A stretch of 30,107 nucleotides of DNA from Myxococcales bacterium (lineage in GTDB: Bacteria; Myxococcota; Polyangia; Polyangiales; Polyangiaceae), in contig PLXW01000180.1 in NCBI GenBank assembly GCA_003151595.1, positions 672 to 30,778 of the forward strand, written 5' to 3'. Numbering within the stretch: the stretch's first letter is position 1; each line of letters begins with the position of its first letter. Shown here one piece after another: positions 1-7,609 of this stretch. The notes below the pieces were generated by a model. It was not told the DNA's origin and made no database searches. It saw only the letters and a program-made list of their open reading frames with translations. Position numbers and translations under genes: made by a program.

Positions 1-2
1 TC

Positions 3-593
3 GACATGCACAAGGAGGGCGCGGCCTTCCGTTCGCTCATGAACTGCTTCGCGATGAGCGTCTCGATCGGCCTGCAGTACGGCGTGCCGCTCAACACGTA
101 CGTCGAGCAGTTCACGTTCACCCGCTTCGAGCCGCAGGGCGCGGTCGAGGGACACCCGTACGTGAAGTTCGCGACGTCGATCGTCGACTTCATCTTCCGG
201 TCGCTCGGCGTCGAGTACCTGCACCGGCACGACCTCGCGCACATCAAGCCCGAGATCGACTCGTCGCCCCTCGACTCGGCGCACCACCAGGGGACGCCGC
301 CCGAGCCTCCGAGCCTCCGGCCGCTCCCGGAGTCCACGGGCGATTCGAGGCCGCTGCCCCACACGCGCGAGGCCACGGCCCGGAGCGCCGCGATGAGCGA
401 GACCCTCAGCAACGGGCCGCAGGGCCAGCCCGAAGTCCGCATCGACGGGCGGAGCGACGGGTCGCCGCTCGACGCGCAGCTCGACACGATGATGGGCGAC
501 GCACCCGTGTGCGACGTCTGCGGTCACATCACGGTCCGCAACGGCGCTTGCTACAAGTGCCTCAACTGCGGCAACTCCATGGGATGCTCGTGA
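3..593 (+). CDS. nrdJ: Adenosylcobalamin-dependent (class II) ribonucleotide reductase, C-terminal part
   Basis: The reading frame is open from the window edge, so only the last ~197 residues are seen and the true start lies upstream. The first ~80 residues ([20 protein letters not shown], then a TRFEP motif and an [17 protein letters not shown] stretch) match the end of the catalytic barrel of class II reductases, which make deoxynucleotides from ribonucleotides with coenzyme B12 in the cytoplasm. A Pro/Ser/Glu-rich linker follows. The tail is a cysteine cluster (CDVCGH ... CYKCLNCG ... GCS), typical of the zinc-ribbon/redox-shuttle tail of NrdJ that re-reduces the active site. The linker is long and low-complexity, which fits a flexible arm. 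It stops at a TGA 56 nt before the next gene. The family is confident; the catalytic residues lie outside the window. Confidence 0.93.
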   Translation, partial: DMHKEGAAFRSLMNCFAMSVSIGLQYGVPLNTYVEQFTFTRFEPQGAVEGHPYVKFATSIVDFIFRSLGVEYLHRHDLAHIKPEIDSSPLDSAHHQGTPPEPPSLRPLPESTGDSRPLPHTREATARSAAMSETLSNGPQGQPEVRIDGRSDGSPLDAQLDTMMGDAPVCDVCGHITVRNGACYKCLNCGNSMGCS

Positions 594-649
594 GCTTCAT
601 CAAGCTGCCGCTGGTGTGACCGGGTAGGCGCGTTGCGAGGGTCTTCGGC

Positions 650-2305
650 GTGAACGCACCGGAGGTCCTCGCGCGTGACGAACGAGAGCTGATCGGCGTC
701 GCTGTCGCGCTCGGAGCGGCGCGCGTGGGACGGCTCAGCGATCAGGAACGACTCTGCAGCGAAACGGCGACGCACGTGGACGACACGCGCGTCGCCATTT
801 TTCATGACGCGATCGCGCGCGGGGAGGATCCGCTCGGCGATGCGCTCTGCGCGCTCCGTTCACGTGAAGCACGAAGGCCACTGGGGGCGACGTACACGCC
901 GCGGTCCATCGTGGCTGCGATGACGCAGTGGGGCGCGTCGCGATCGCCGGCGCGGGTGGTGGATCCAGGGGCGGGGTCGGGAAGGTTCATCGTCGCCGCG
1001 GGGCGCGCGATGGCGGGCGCGGAGCTCGTCGCGGTGGAGATCGATCCAGTGGCGGCGCTGCTCACCCGCGCGCATCTCGGCGTCGCGAAGCTCGGCGATC
1101 GCGCGCGGGTCGTCGCCGCGGACTATCGCGTACTCGAGCTGTCGCGCGTCGAAGGGGCCACGCTGTTTCTCGGGAACCCGCCGTACGTGCGCCATCACGG
1201 GATCCATCCGAAGTGGAAGGCTTGGCTCGCGGAAAAGGCGCGAAGCCTCGGGCTGGACGCGAGCGCGCTCGCCGGGCTTCACGTGCACTTCTTCCTGGCG
1301 ACGGCGCTTCACGCGCGCGACGGCGACTTCGGCGCGCTGATCACGGCCGCCGAGTGGCTCGACGTGAACTACGGGAGCCTCGTGCGGCAGCTCCTTCTCG
1401 GCCCGCTCGGTGGAACGGCGATCCATCTCATCGAGCCGACGGCCCTCCCCTTCGCCGACGCCGATACGACGGCTGCGATCAGCTGCTTCGCGATCGGCGC
1501 GAAGCCTGCCGCGATCCGCTTCCGGCGCGTCGCCTCGATGGATTCGCTCGGGTCGCTCGACGCCGGACCGCGCGTTCCACGCGAGCAGCTGGAAGCGGCG
1601 CGACGATGGACACCGCTGACGCGCGCGCCACGGAAGGAACCGGCGGGGTTCGTCGAGCTGGGTGAGCTCTGTCGCGTTCATCGGGGGCAGGTCACGGGCG
1701 CGAACGGCGTGTGGATCGCCGGAGAGCACAGCCGGGATCTCCCGCGCGACGTGCTCTTTCCCGCGGTGACGAGAGCGCGCGAGCTCTTCGCGGCCGGAGC
1801 GTCGCTCGCCGATCGCGACGGCCTCCGCTGCGTGATCGATCTCCCCGCGGATCTCGATCGGGTCGCGGGCGAATGGCGGCCCGCCGTCGAGCGCTTTCTT
1901 CGCGCCGCACGGTCGCTCGGAGCGCACAGCGGGTTCGTCGCGCGCCATCGAAAGGCGTGGTGGTCGGTGAGCCTGCGCGAGCCGGCGCCGATCCTCGCGA
2001 CGTACATGGCGCGACGACCGCCCGCGTTCGTCAGGAATCTCGTCGACGCGCGTCACATCAACATCGCGCACGGCCTCTATCCGCGCGAGCCGATGTCGAC
2101 CGAGGTGCTCGACGCGCTGGCCGCCTACCTCTCGTCGTCGACGTCGCTCGGCGATGGTCGGACGTACGCCGGCGGCCTCACGAAATTCGAGCCGAAAGAA
2201 ATGGAGCGGCTGCTCGTACCGGCGCCGTCTCTCCTCTCGTCCGTTCTCCCTTCGTCCGTTCTCGCTTCCATTCGTACGCCTCGCGTTCTATCGCGCGCTC
2301 CGTGA
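650..2305 (+). CDS. Solitary TaqI/Eco57I-type N6-adenine DNA methyltransferase
   Basis: 551 residues from a GTG start. After ~75 N-terminal residues comes the gamma-class motif order: motif X (GATYTPRSIV, ~79-88), the SAM-binding motif I (VDPGAGSGRF, ~104-113) and the catalytic motif IV NPPYV (~176-180), which flips and methylates adenine N6. The C-terminal half (from FVELGELCRVHRGQVTGANG, ~325 on) looks like a TaqI-type target-recognition domain and ends with a TYAGGLTKFEPKEMERL segment. Length suits M.TaqI-like enzymes (about 420-560 aa) and is far short of BREX PglX. No restriction endonuclease or other defence gene lies beside it, so it looks like an orphan methyltransferase, with possible roles in regulation or self-protection. 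Its TGA stop overlaps the GTG start of the next gene by 4 nt, implying translational coupling. The target site cannot be read from sequence. Confidence 0.85.
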   Translation: MNAPEVLARDERELIGVAVALGAARVGRLSDQERLCSETATHVDDTRVAIFHDAIARGEDPLGDALCALRSREARRPLGATYTPRSIVAAMTQWGASRSPARVVDPGAGSGRFIVAAGRAMAGAELVAVEIDPVAALLTRAHLGVAKLGDRARVVAADYRVLELSRVEGATLFLGNPPYVRHHGIHPKWKAWLAEKARSLGLDASALAGLHVHFFLATALHARDGDFGALITAAEWLDVNYGSLVRQLLLGPLGGTAIHLIEPTALPFADADTTAAISCFAIGAKPAAIRFRRVASMDSLGSLDAGPRVPREQLEAARRWTPLTRAPRKEPAGFVELGELCRVHRGQVTGANGVWIAGEHSRDLPRDVLFPAVTRARELFAAGASLADRDGLRCVIDLPADLDRVAGEWRPAVERFLRAARSLGAHSGFVARHRKAWWSVSLREPAPILATYMARRPPAFVRNLVDARHINIAHGLYPREPMSTEVLDALAAYLSSSTSLGDGRTYAGGLTKFEPKEMERLLVPAPSLLSSVLPSSVLASIRTPRVLSRAP

Positions 2306-2658
2306 CTCGCCGCGTCCTCGTCGTCGCCTCCCCGCTCCTCTTTGCCCTGGCCTTCATCGCGATGGAGGTCACCGCGTGCGATGACACACCGCGTGGAGTT
2401 CAAGGAATCGACTTCATCGATGAAGGGGGCTTGAGCACCGACGCCGGCGACGCGAACGTCAGCGATGCGCACGGGCCTTGCGAGGAAACGCCGGATCCCG
2501 CCGCGTTCTGCGCGCAGCAGGGCGGCGCCGGGACGCTCTACACGCACGAGATCGTGTGCATCGACGGCGCTTACCCCTACTTGCTCGACTGCAACGCCCC
2601 CGACGCGACGCCTGACGCGGGCTCCCAGACGTTCTGCTGCACCACGGGCCTCATCTGA
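2302..2658 (+). CDS. Small cysteine-rich lipoprotein
   Basis: 118 residues starting at a GTG that overlaps the stop of the methyltransferase gene (GTGA). The N-terminus MTRRVLVVASPLLFALAFIA, followed by a lipobox VTAC, is a type II signal peptide, so the mature protein should be lipid-anchored, with Cys followed by Asp-Asp. An Asp-rich stretch follows. The rest carries six further cysteines (GPC, FC, IVC, LDC and a terminal FCC), an even number that fits disulphide pairing outside the cytoplasm. Short proteins of this style with a C-terminal Cys-Cys are common in Myxococcota (recollection, not checked). The function is unknown. Coupling to a DNA methyltransferase is odd and may only reflect compact gene packing. 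A strong hairpin follows the stop. Confidence 0.75.
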   Translation: MTRRVLVVASPLLFALAFIAMEVTACDDTPRGVQGIDFIDEGGLSTDAGDANVSDAHGPCEETPDPAAFCAQQGGAGTLYTHEIVCIDGAYPYLLDCNAPDATPDAGSQTFCCTTGLI

Positions 2659-2664
2659 GCCGCT

Positions 2665-2691
2665 GTGCGCGCGAAGCCCAGCTTCGCGCAC
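2665..2691 (+). terminator. Terminator-like hairpin after the lipoprotein gene
   Basis: An inverted repeat starts 7 nt after the TGA: the left arm GTGCGCGCGAAGC (2665-2677) pairs with GCTTCGCGCAC (2681-2691) through an 11-bp stem with a 2-nt bulge and a CCA loop. No T-run follows, so intrinsic termination is not certain; mRNA 3' protection is the alternative. Confidence 0.5.
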
Positions 2692-2717
2692 GAGACCGGC
2701 GCATCTCGCACGTGTTC

Positions 2718-2740
2718 GAGTCGCGCTGCGCGTGCGACTC
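2718..2740 (+). promoter_or_regulatory. Hairpin just upstream of the PAS-kinase start
   Basis: GAGTCGCGC (2718-2726) pairs with GTGCGACTC (2732-2740) in a 9-bp stem with one G-T pair and a TGCGC loop. It ends 9 nt before the ATG of the kinase gene and 1 nt before an AGAGG that could act as ribosome binding site. It could be the end of the upstream terminator region or a leader structure that influences kinase translation. Sequence alone cannot decide. Confidence 0.4.
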
Positions 2741-2749
2741 TAGAGGTTG

Positions 2750-3910
2750 ATGGGAAATCGGAAGCGCCACTCTGCGCCCGTCATCGCCGCGCCGCGCCGG
2801 TACCAATCCGGTGCGGTTCGGATCGACGACCGCGTACGACTGGGGCAAGCGATCGCCGCGGCGCTGGAGCCGTTCGGAGTGGCGGTCGCGATCGTGGAGC
2901 CGCGAGCTCTTCGGTTCGTGTTCGTGAGCGATGCGCTGACGACACTCCTGGGGGCGACGCGCGAAGAGCTATTGGCGCTCGCATCGGCGGTCGAGCGATT
3001 CGCGCCGGACGACGCGCGCGCGGCGGAGGCGTACCTCGGGCAGACGCGCGCCACGCGAGCGACGTTGCGCCTCGTGCACGCGAGCGGCGCGCTCGTCGAC
3101 GCCGAGCTGAGCTCGCAGCCGTTCGACGAGGACGATCGCGAGCGTGCCCTCGTGATCGTCTTGCGCGACGCGCGCGAAGGCGCCGACCGCGAGGAGATGC
3201 GGCACTCGATCGACGTCGCCACCGACGCGCTCCGCGCCCGTGACGAACTGTTCTCGATCGCCGCGCACGACCTGAAGACGCCGCTCACCTCGCTCCGCCT
3301 CCACGCGCAGGCGCTCCAGCGGAGTCTCTACCGCGATCCCGCCGACCCCACGCGCGCGCGCAAGTCGATCGACGTCATCGAGCGGCACGCGGAGCGAATG
3401 ACGTTCCTGATCGATCAGCTGCTCGACGTCGGGCGCATTCACGGCGGGCGCCTCGAGATCGAACGCCTGCCGGCCGACCTCGGCGCGATCGTGCGCGAGG
3501 TCGCGGCGCGCTTCGGTCCCGAGGTGGCGAGCCGAGGCGCGACGATCATCATCGACGGCGAGCGCTCCGTGCCCGGCCGCTGGGATCCGCTGCGCCTCGA
3601 TCAGATCGTCACGAACCTCGTGTCCAACGCGCTCAAGTACGGCGACGGGAAACCGATCGTCATCGAGCTTCGCGCCAACAATGCGCGCGTTCAGCTCACG
3701 GTGCGCGACTACGGTCCGGGCATCGCCGAAGAGCAGCAGGTGCGCATCTTCGAGCCGTTCGAGCGCGCGACGAGCGACCCGCGTCTTCGCGGCGCGGGGC
3801 TCGGCTTGTGGATCGTGCGCAGGCTCGTCGAGGCGCACGACGGCGAGGTGAGCGTCGCCAGCGTCGTCGGCAAAGGGGCGGTGTTCGTCGTCGATCTGCC
3901 AAGGGCGTAA
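2750..3910 (+). CDS. PAS-domain sensor histidine kinase, no membrane segment
   Basis: 386 residues from ATG (a TTG directly before it is a less likely start). Residues ~30-145 form a PAS-like sensory domain (FVSDALTTLLGATREELL, then a strand-rich segment ending VIVLRDAREG). The dimerisation and phosphoacceptor helix carries H173 in AAHDLKTPLTS. The ATPase domain has the N box NLVSNALKYGDG (N289, N293), G1 DYGPGI, F box FEPFERA and G2 GAGLGLWIV, so it is complete and likely active. No transmembrane helix is visible, so it should sense a cytoplasmic cue or receive signals from partner proteins. No response regulator lies beside it, as is common for the orphan kinases of Myxococcota. It is separated from the lipoprotein gene by a 91-nt hairpin-rich gap. 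Confidence 0.9.
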   Translation: MGNRKRHSAPVIAAPRRYQSGAVRIDDRVRLGQAIAAALEPFGVAVAIVEPRALRFVFVSDALTTLLGATREELLALASAVERFAPDDARAAEAYLGQTRATRATLRLVHASGALVDAELSSQPFDEDDRERALVIVLRDAREGADREEMRHSIDVATDALRARDELFSIAAHDLKTPLTSLRLHAQALQRSLYRDPADPTRARKSIDVIERHAERMTFLIDQLLDVGRIHGGRLEIERLPADLGAIVREVAARFGPEVASRGATIIIDGERSVPGRWDPLRLDQIVTNLVSNALKYGDGKPIVIELRANNARVQLTVRDYGPGIAEEQQVRIFEPFERATSDPRLRGAGLGLWIVRRLVEAHDGEVSVASVVGKGAVFVVDLPRA

Positions 3911-3989
3911 AGTCCCGGCGCGCGCCCGTTCGCTATCTTCAAGCTCTTCCTTCCCGGCGCGTGTACAGCTCGATCACCGTTCGAAAGCC

Positions 3990-4448
3990 ATGAGGTTCTT
4001 CAAGCGCTCACTCATGCCCGCGTCCGCCGCGCGCGTCTTCGCATTTCACGAAGAGAGCGGCGCGCTGGCGAAGCTCATTCCGCCGTGGGAACGCGTGACG
4101 ATCGTGCAGGGGCCGACGTCGCTGGCCGTCGGCACGCACGTGATCCTCAAGCAGTGGCTCGGCGTCATCCCGATCACGATCGAGTCGGAGCACGTGTCGT
4201 GCAACCCGGGCCACGCCTTCGTCGACCAGATGCTGCGCGGGCCATTTCACCGATGGGTGCACGAGCATCGCTTCGAAGGGATCAACGAGACGGCGTCGTG
4301 GCTCGTCGATGACATCGAGTACTCACTCCCGCTCGAGCCGCTGAGCCTTCCGATGGCGTCGCTCGTTCAGACGCGCGTCGAGCGCATGTTCATCTGGCGC
4401 CACGACGTCACGCGCGAAGCGGTGGCGAAGGCGGGCTGCGAGAGCTAG
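3990..4448 (+). CDS. SRPBCC (START-like) superfamily protein
   Basis: 152 residues from ATG, with a modest GAAAG 7 nt upstream. The sequence begins MRFFKRSLMPASAARVFAFHE, typical of the first strand and helix of SRPBCC ligand-binding folds. It continues with LIPPWERVTIV, a GTHVILKQW strand, a FVDQMLRGPFHRWVHEHRFE segment and the DDIEYSLP strand found in the polyketide-cyclase/dehydrase-like branch. The fold forms a hydrophobic pocket; some family members bind lipids or act in polyketide or quinone pathways, but no catalytic residue can be assigned here. It lies 79 nt after the kinase gene on the same strand and could share its transcript. The specific ligand is unknown. Confidence 0.75.
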   Translation: MRFFKRSLMPASAARVFAFHEESGALAKLIPPWERVTIVQGPTSLAVGTHVILKQWLGVIPITIESEHVSCNPGHAFVDQMLRGPFHRWVHEHRFEGINETASWLVDDIEYSLPLEPLSLPMASLVQTRVERMFIWRHDVTREAVAKAGCES

Positions 4449-4458
4449 CGGCGAACTC

Positions 4459-4470
4459 GGCCGAAAGGCC
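4459..4470. terminator. Weak stem-loop between converging genes
   Basis: GGCC-GAAA-GGCC forms a 4-bp stem with a stable GNRA-type tetraloop on the plus strand, 11 nt after the SRPBCC stop and close to the 3' end of the small minus-strand peptide gene. There is no T-tract. It is a minimal candidate only. Confidence 0.25.
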
Positions 4471-4473
4471 CGC

Positions 4474-4563
4474 TCAGGAAGCGGCGATCGGAACGACGAG
4501 AACGACGAGAACGGGCATCAACGCGCGAATACGCGCGGCGAGTCTGCGAATCTTGGCGCGCAT
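4474..4563 (-). CDS. Possible 29-residue basic-hydrophobic membrane peptide
   Basis: A short minus-strand frame starting at ATG (4563) encodes a peptide with an Arg/Lys-rich head (MRAKIRRLAARIRAL) and a single hydrophobic stretch (MPVLVVLVVPIAAS). An AAGGA lies 9 nt upstream, a good ribosome binding site. A 7-bp hairpin sits just before it, and a possible promoter (TTGCAC, 16 nt, TAGAAC) ends about 45 nt upstream of the ATG. The composition fits a positive-inside, single-pass inner-membrane peptide, of the kind seen in small regulatory peptides or type I toxins. No homolog is recognised, and the frame could be chance in GC-rich DNA. Its merits are the spaced Shine-Dalgarno sequence and the structured leader in an otherwise unexplained 285-nt gap. 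Confidence 0.35.
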   Translation of the reverse strand: MRAKIRRLAARIRALMPVLVVLVVPIAAS

Positions 4564-4578
4564 GAGGGTTGGTCCTTT

Positions 4579-4601
4579 TCGCGAGAGAAGGCTCCTCGCG
4601 A
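4579..4601 (-). promoter_or_regulatory. Leader hairpin before the small peptide
   Basis: TCGCGAG and CTCGCGA pair over 7 bp around a 9-nt loop. On the minus strand the stem ends directly before the AAAAGGA ribosome binding site of the 29-residue frame. Such placement could stabilise the mRNA 5' end or modulate ribosome access. Confidence 0.35.
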
Positions 4602-4606
4602 GCGCC

Positions 4607-4634
4607 GTTCTACTCTCGCTGCTTCGAAGTGCAA
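4607..4634 (-). promoter_or_regulatory. Candidate sigma70-type promoter for the small peptide
   Basis: Read on the minus strand: TTGCAC as -35 (4629-4634), a 16-nt spacer and TAGAAC as -10 (4607-4612). The -35 matches the consensus at only 3 of 6 positions and the -10 at 4 of 6. The predicted transcript would begin near 4600, about 37 nt before the ATG. Weak evidence. Confidence 0.25.
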
Positions 4635-4733
4635 GGTTTTGTGCGAAATGAGAGGGGGCTTGATACCGTGGCCTCAGCCGCAGGGCCGGAGAGCGCTTCT
4701 CTTTTTCTTGCTCTTCCATAAGGAGGCTTCGTC

Positions 4734-5183
4734 ATGAGCGTCAGCGCGCGTCGCAATCGCATGTCAGTGGCTCTGGTGCTCCTCGCGTGCACGAGCGCAG
4801 TTCCGATGCTCCTCGTCGCGTGCAAGCAGCCGCCGCCCGCCGTGGTCGACGCCGGCCCTCCGCCCGCCGCGACCGACGCCGCGCCCGCCGTGCTCGTGCC
4901 TCTCGATGAAGACGCGGGGAACGGCCTCGACGCCAGCGATGCCGCGCCTGCCCACCACGCCTCGGGCGGCGGGATGAACACGAACCAGGCGCGCGCCAAG
5001 CAGTGCTGCGCCGCGCTCGCGAAGCAAGCCGGGACGGATCCGACGCTCGGCGCGCTCGTCGTCATGTGCAACTCGGTCGCCGTGCAGATGGGCCCGTCGT
5101 CGGGCGGGCAAGCGCCGGAGTTCGCGGCGGTGCGGAACGCGCTGAAGGGGCACAACATCCCCGCGGTGTGCAGCGGTCTCTAG
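4734..5183 (+). CDS. Lipoprotein with Pro/Ala-rich linker and Cys-Cys motif
   Basis: 149 residues. The start is fixed by a perfect AAGGAGG (4720-4726) 7 nt before the ATG. A basic N-terminus and hydrophobic core end in the lipobox LVAC, so the mature protein begins CKQPPPAVV. A disordered Pro/Ala/Asp linker runs to about residue 80. The compact C-terminal part has an AKQCCAAL motif, then single cysteines (VMCNS, VCSGL), giving four cysteines that could form two disulphides in the periplasm. Similar short KQCC-type proteins are, as far as I recall, found across Polyangiales; the function is unknown. It converges on thiL with a 9-nt gap. Confidence 0.8.
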   Translation: MSVSARRNRMSVALVLLACTSAVPMLLVACKQPPPAVVDAGPPPAATDAAPAVLVPLDEDAGNGLDASDAAPAHHASGGGMNTNQARAKQCCAALAKQAGTDPTLGALVVMCNSVAVQMGPSSGGQAPEFAAVRNALKGHNIPAVCSGL

Positions 5184-5192
5184 CCGACGCCT

Positions 5193-6161
5193 TCAGCCGA
5201 AGTGATCGTAGCCGCGCGGATCGATCGCGCGGAGGCCAGACGCGTCTTCGATCGCGACTCCCGAGCCGCGATCGAAGCGACCGATCGGCGTGAAGCCGGA
5301 GATCGGTGAGTCGCTCGCAGCGAGGAGCGCGTAGTCCTCGCCGCCGTGGAGCGCGAGGTCGAGCGTCGCGACGCCGAGGCGCGATGCGATCGGCGACAAC
5401 GCGAGGTCGACGTGCGCTCGAAGCGCGCGCGCGTCGATCACCGCGCGGAGCCCGCTCGCCTTGGCGACGTGCGACACGTCGCGCGCGAGGCCATCGGACA
5501 CGTCGATCGCGCCGCGCGCGACGCAGGCCATCGCCAGGCCGTCGACGATCCGCGCGCGCGGCCTTCGCCACGCGTTCACGGCGACTGCGACGTGCGGGTC
5601 GTGCGCGTCGAAGTGTCGCTCGAGCGACGCCAGCCCCGCCGCCGCGAGCCCGACGTCGCCCGCGATCCACAGCGCGTCCCCTTCCCGCGCGCACCGTTCG
5701 AGCGCGCGCTCGCACGTCCCGAGTAGCGTCGTCGTGATCGACGTCTCGGTCCCACGCGACAGGTTTCCGCCGACGACACGCGCGCCGATCTCGCGTGCGG
5801 CGTTCGCCTGTCCGCGCGCGAGGGCGTCGAGCGCCGCGTCGTCGATCGCCTCAGCCAAAACGAGCGCCGAGAGCGCGCACCACGGCGAAGCCCCCATCGC
5901 CGCGATGTCGCTGGCCGCGGCCATGAACGAGCGCCACCCGACGTCTTCCCACGACGCGAGGTCCGCGCGGAAGTGAACCCCTTCGACCTGCGCGTCGATC
6001 GTCCAGACGATCTTGCCCGTGCGCGCCGACGAATCGATCACCGCCGCGTCGTCGCCGATGCCGCGGATGACGCCGTCGGCGACTTCACCGGACACCGCGA
6101 ACACCGCCGCGAGCGAGGCGACCCGATCGATCTCGCTCGACCGATCGCCCTTGCCGCTCAC
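5193..6161 (-). CDS. thiL: Thiamine-monophosphate kinase ThiL
   Basis: 322 residues from a GTG start that overlaps the stop of the upstream kinase gene (GTGA). ThiL phosphorylates thiamine monophosphate to the coenzyme thiamine diphosphate, using ATP and Mg2+. The family motifs are all present: GIGDDAAVI (~34-42) and DAQVEGVHF (~56-64) for metal and nucleotide binding, SDIAAMGA (~84-91), GGNLSRG (~131-137), DVSDGLARD (~220-228) and GGEDYALL (~273-280). The length is normal for the family (about 310-330). The same frame stays open far upstream through the neighbouring kinase, but the conserved start and the 4-nt overlap place the beginning here. It is the last gene of a three-gene overlapping operon with a PocR-type kinase and an MglA-like GTPase. 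That is an unusual setting, since thi genes normally cluster with one another. Confidence 0.93.
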   Translation of the reverse strand: MSGKGDRSSEIDRVASLAAVFAVSGEVADGVIRGIGDDAAVIDSSARTGKIVWTIDAQVEGVHFRADLASWEDVGWRSFMAAASDIAAMGASPWCALSALVLAEAIDDAALDALARGQANAAREIGARVVGGNLSRGTETSITTTLLGTCERALERCAREGDALWIAGDVGLAAAGLASLERHFDAHDPHVAVAVNAWRRPRARIVDGLAMACVARGAIDVSDGLARDVSHVAKASGLRAVIDARALRAHVDLALSPIASRLGVATLDLALHGGEDYALLAASDSPISGFTPIGRFDRGSGVAIEDASGLRAIDPRGYDHFG

Positions 6162-7609
6162 GACACGGGGAGGGGCGGGATCGACTTGTTGTTCCCGGAC
6201 GACGTCGGCAACGTCACGACGAACACCGCGCCCTGCGGTTTGTTCTCGTCGATCGAGATCGCGCCGCCGTGCGCCTCGACGATCCGCTTCACGATCGACA
6301 GCCCGAGCCCCGTCCCGCCGTACTCGCGCGTGGACGACGAGTCGACCTGGTAGAAGGCGTCGAACACCTTCGCCCGCTCCTTCGGTGGAATGCCGATGCC
6401 GGTGTCGATGACCCGCACCTCGAGCTTGGTCTGCGCGGGGGCGAGCAGCGAGAACGCGTCGTCGTCGTCGTCGCCCGACGCGCCGCTCACCGTCACGTTC
6501 CGCGCGCGGAGCGTGACCGTGCCGTCCTTCGGCGTGAACTTCATCGCGTTGTCGACCAGGTTGATGAACACCTGGCGCAGGCGCTCCGGATCGGCGCGGA
6601 GCTCGACCAGCTTCGGCTCGGCGTCGAGCTTCACGGTGACGCCCTTCTTGCGGGCGTTCGGCGTCACGGTGGTGAGCACCTCGTTCAGCACCGTGGTGAT
6701 GGCGATCGATTTCCGCTTCATGCTGAGCGTGCCGCTCTCGAGCTTCGAGAGATCGAGCAGGCTCATGATCAGCTGAAGCAGCTGTTCGCCCTTCTCGTGG
6801 ATCGTGCCGACGAACTCCTTCTGCTCGGGCTGCAGCTCGCCGGCGATCCCTTCGCTCAGCATCTCGCTGTATCCGATGATCGACGTGAGCGGTGTCCGGA
6901 GCTCGTGGCTCACGGTGGCGAGGAAGTTCGACTTCAGGCGATCGAGCTCCTTCAAGCGGTCGTACGCCTCCTGAAGCTTGGCGTTCTTTTCCTGGAGCTC
7001 GCGGTAGCTCTCGGTCACGCTCGCCAGGTGCATCGTGCTCGTGAGGAGCGCCTTGTGCCCGCTGAAGAGAATGAGATCGAGCGTCGACTTCAGGTGATGC
7101 GCGATGCGCGTGATCGTCTCTTCCTTCGCGCGCGGCATCTTGAGGAGGAGCGAGCGCGCCTTGATTTGGTCGAGCCCCGGGTCGACGCTCACGAGCGTCG
7201 GCGGGACCGCGTCGACCGTCGCGGGCAGATACGGTCCCACGATGAGCCGCCCGATCTGCCGCCCGTCGTAGTCGATCGACACAACGCGGTAGTGCGCGCC
7301 GGTGAAGCACGGATGGAGCGAGTCGCCCGCCTCGCCGACGTCGAGCTTCTTCACCTCGCCGACGACCTTCGCGCACGCCGAACGCCCCTTCATGAGCGTG
7401 TTCACGTAGGCGCAGATCTCGTGCTCCTTCTGCGCTTCGCCGAGGAGCATGTTGTCGCCGGAGTAGATACGGAGCGGGATGCCGAAGAGCGCGTAGAAGC
7501 CCTTCAGCAGCTCGGTCAGCCCCTCGCGGTTGACGAGGTCTTCGAGGCGAAGCGTCTGCTCGATGACGATCGCGTCGAGCGGGTTCACGGGTCGCGCGTC
7601 GGCGGTCAC
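6158..7609 (-). CDS. PocR-domain sensor histidine kinase
   Basis: 483 residues from GTG, overlapping the stop of the GTPase gene upstream by 4 nt. Residues ~20-135 resemble a PocR ligand-binding domain: LEDLVNREGLTELLKGFYAL, three cysteines at 66 (EICAYV), 79 (RSACAKV) and 101 (HPCFTG), and a GRQIGRLIVGPYLP strand. PocR domains bind small organic ligands or a metal/redox centre through such cysteines. A coiled region (~195-227) leads to the phosphoacceptor H235 in ATVSHELRTPLTSIIGYSEM. The ATPase domain has NLVDNAMKFTP (N350, N354), DTGIGIP, FDAFYQVD and GTGLGLSIV. It lacks membrane helices. An acidic loop GDDDDDAF (~379-386) is inserted in the ATPase domain. The partner regulator is not in the window. 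Co-translation with a small GTPase suggests that GTPase state or localisation may feed into signalling (inference). Confidence 0.88.
   Translation of the reverse strand: MTADARPVNPLDAIVIEQTLRLEDLVNREGLTELLKGFYALFGIPLRIYSGDNMLLGEAQKEHEICAYVNTLMKGRSACAKVVGEVKKLDVGEAGDSLHPCFTGAHYRVVSIDYDGRQIGRLIVGPYLPATVDAVPPTLVSVDPGLDQIKARSLLLKMPRAKEETITRIAHHLKSTLDLILFSGHKALLTSTMHLASVTESYRELQEKNAKLQEAYDRLKELDRLKSNFLATVSHELRTPLTSIIGYSEMLSEGIAGELQPEQKEFVGTIHEKGEQLLQLIMSLLDLSKLESGTLSMKRKSIAITTVLNEVLTTVTPNARKKGVTVKLDAEPKLVELRADPERLRQVFINLVDNAMKFTPKDGTVTLRARNVTVSGASGDDDDDAFSLLAPAQTKLEVRVIDTGIGIPPKERAKVFDAFYQVDSSSTREYGGTGLGLSIVKRIVEAHGGAISIDENKPQGAVFVVTLPTSSGNNKSIPPLPVS

Noticed and set aside
860..2071. A 403-codon minus-strand frame across the methyltransferase
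   Set aside because: It has no recognisable domain, Arg/Asp/Glu-rich composition, and lies opposite a motif-complete methyltransferase.
650..2305. BREX PglX-type defence methyltransferase
   Set aside because: The protein is far too short for PglX and no other BREX gene (pglZ, brxC, brxL) is nearby. A TaqI-type orphan fits better.
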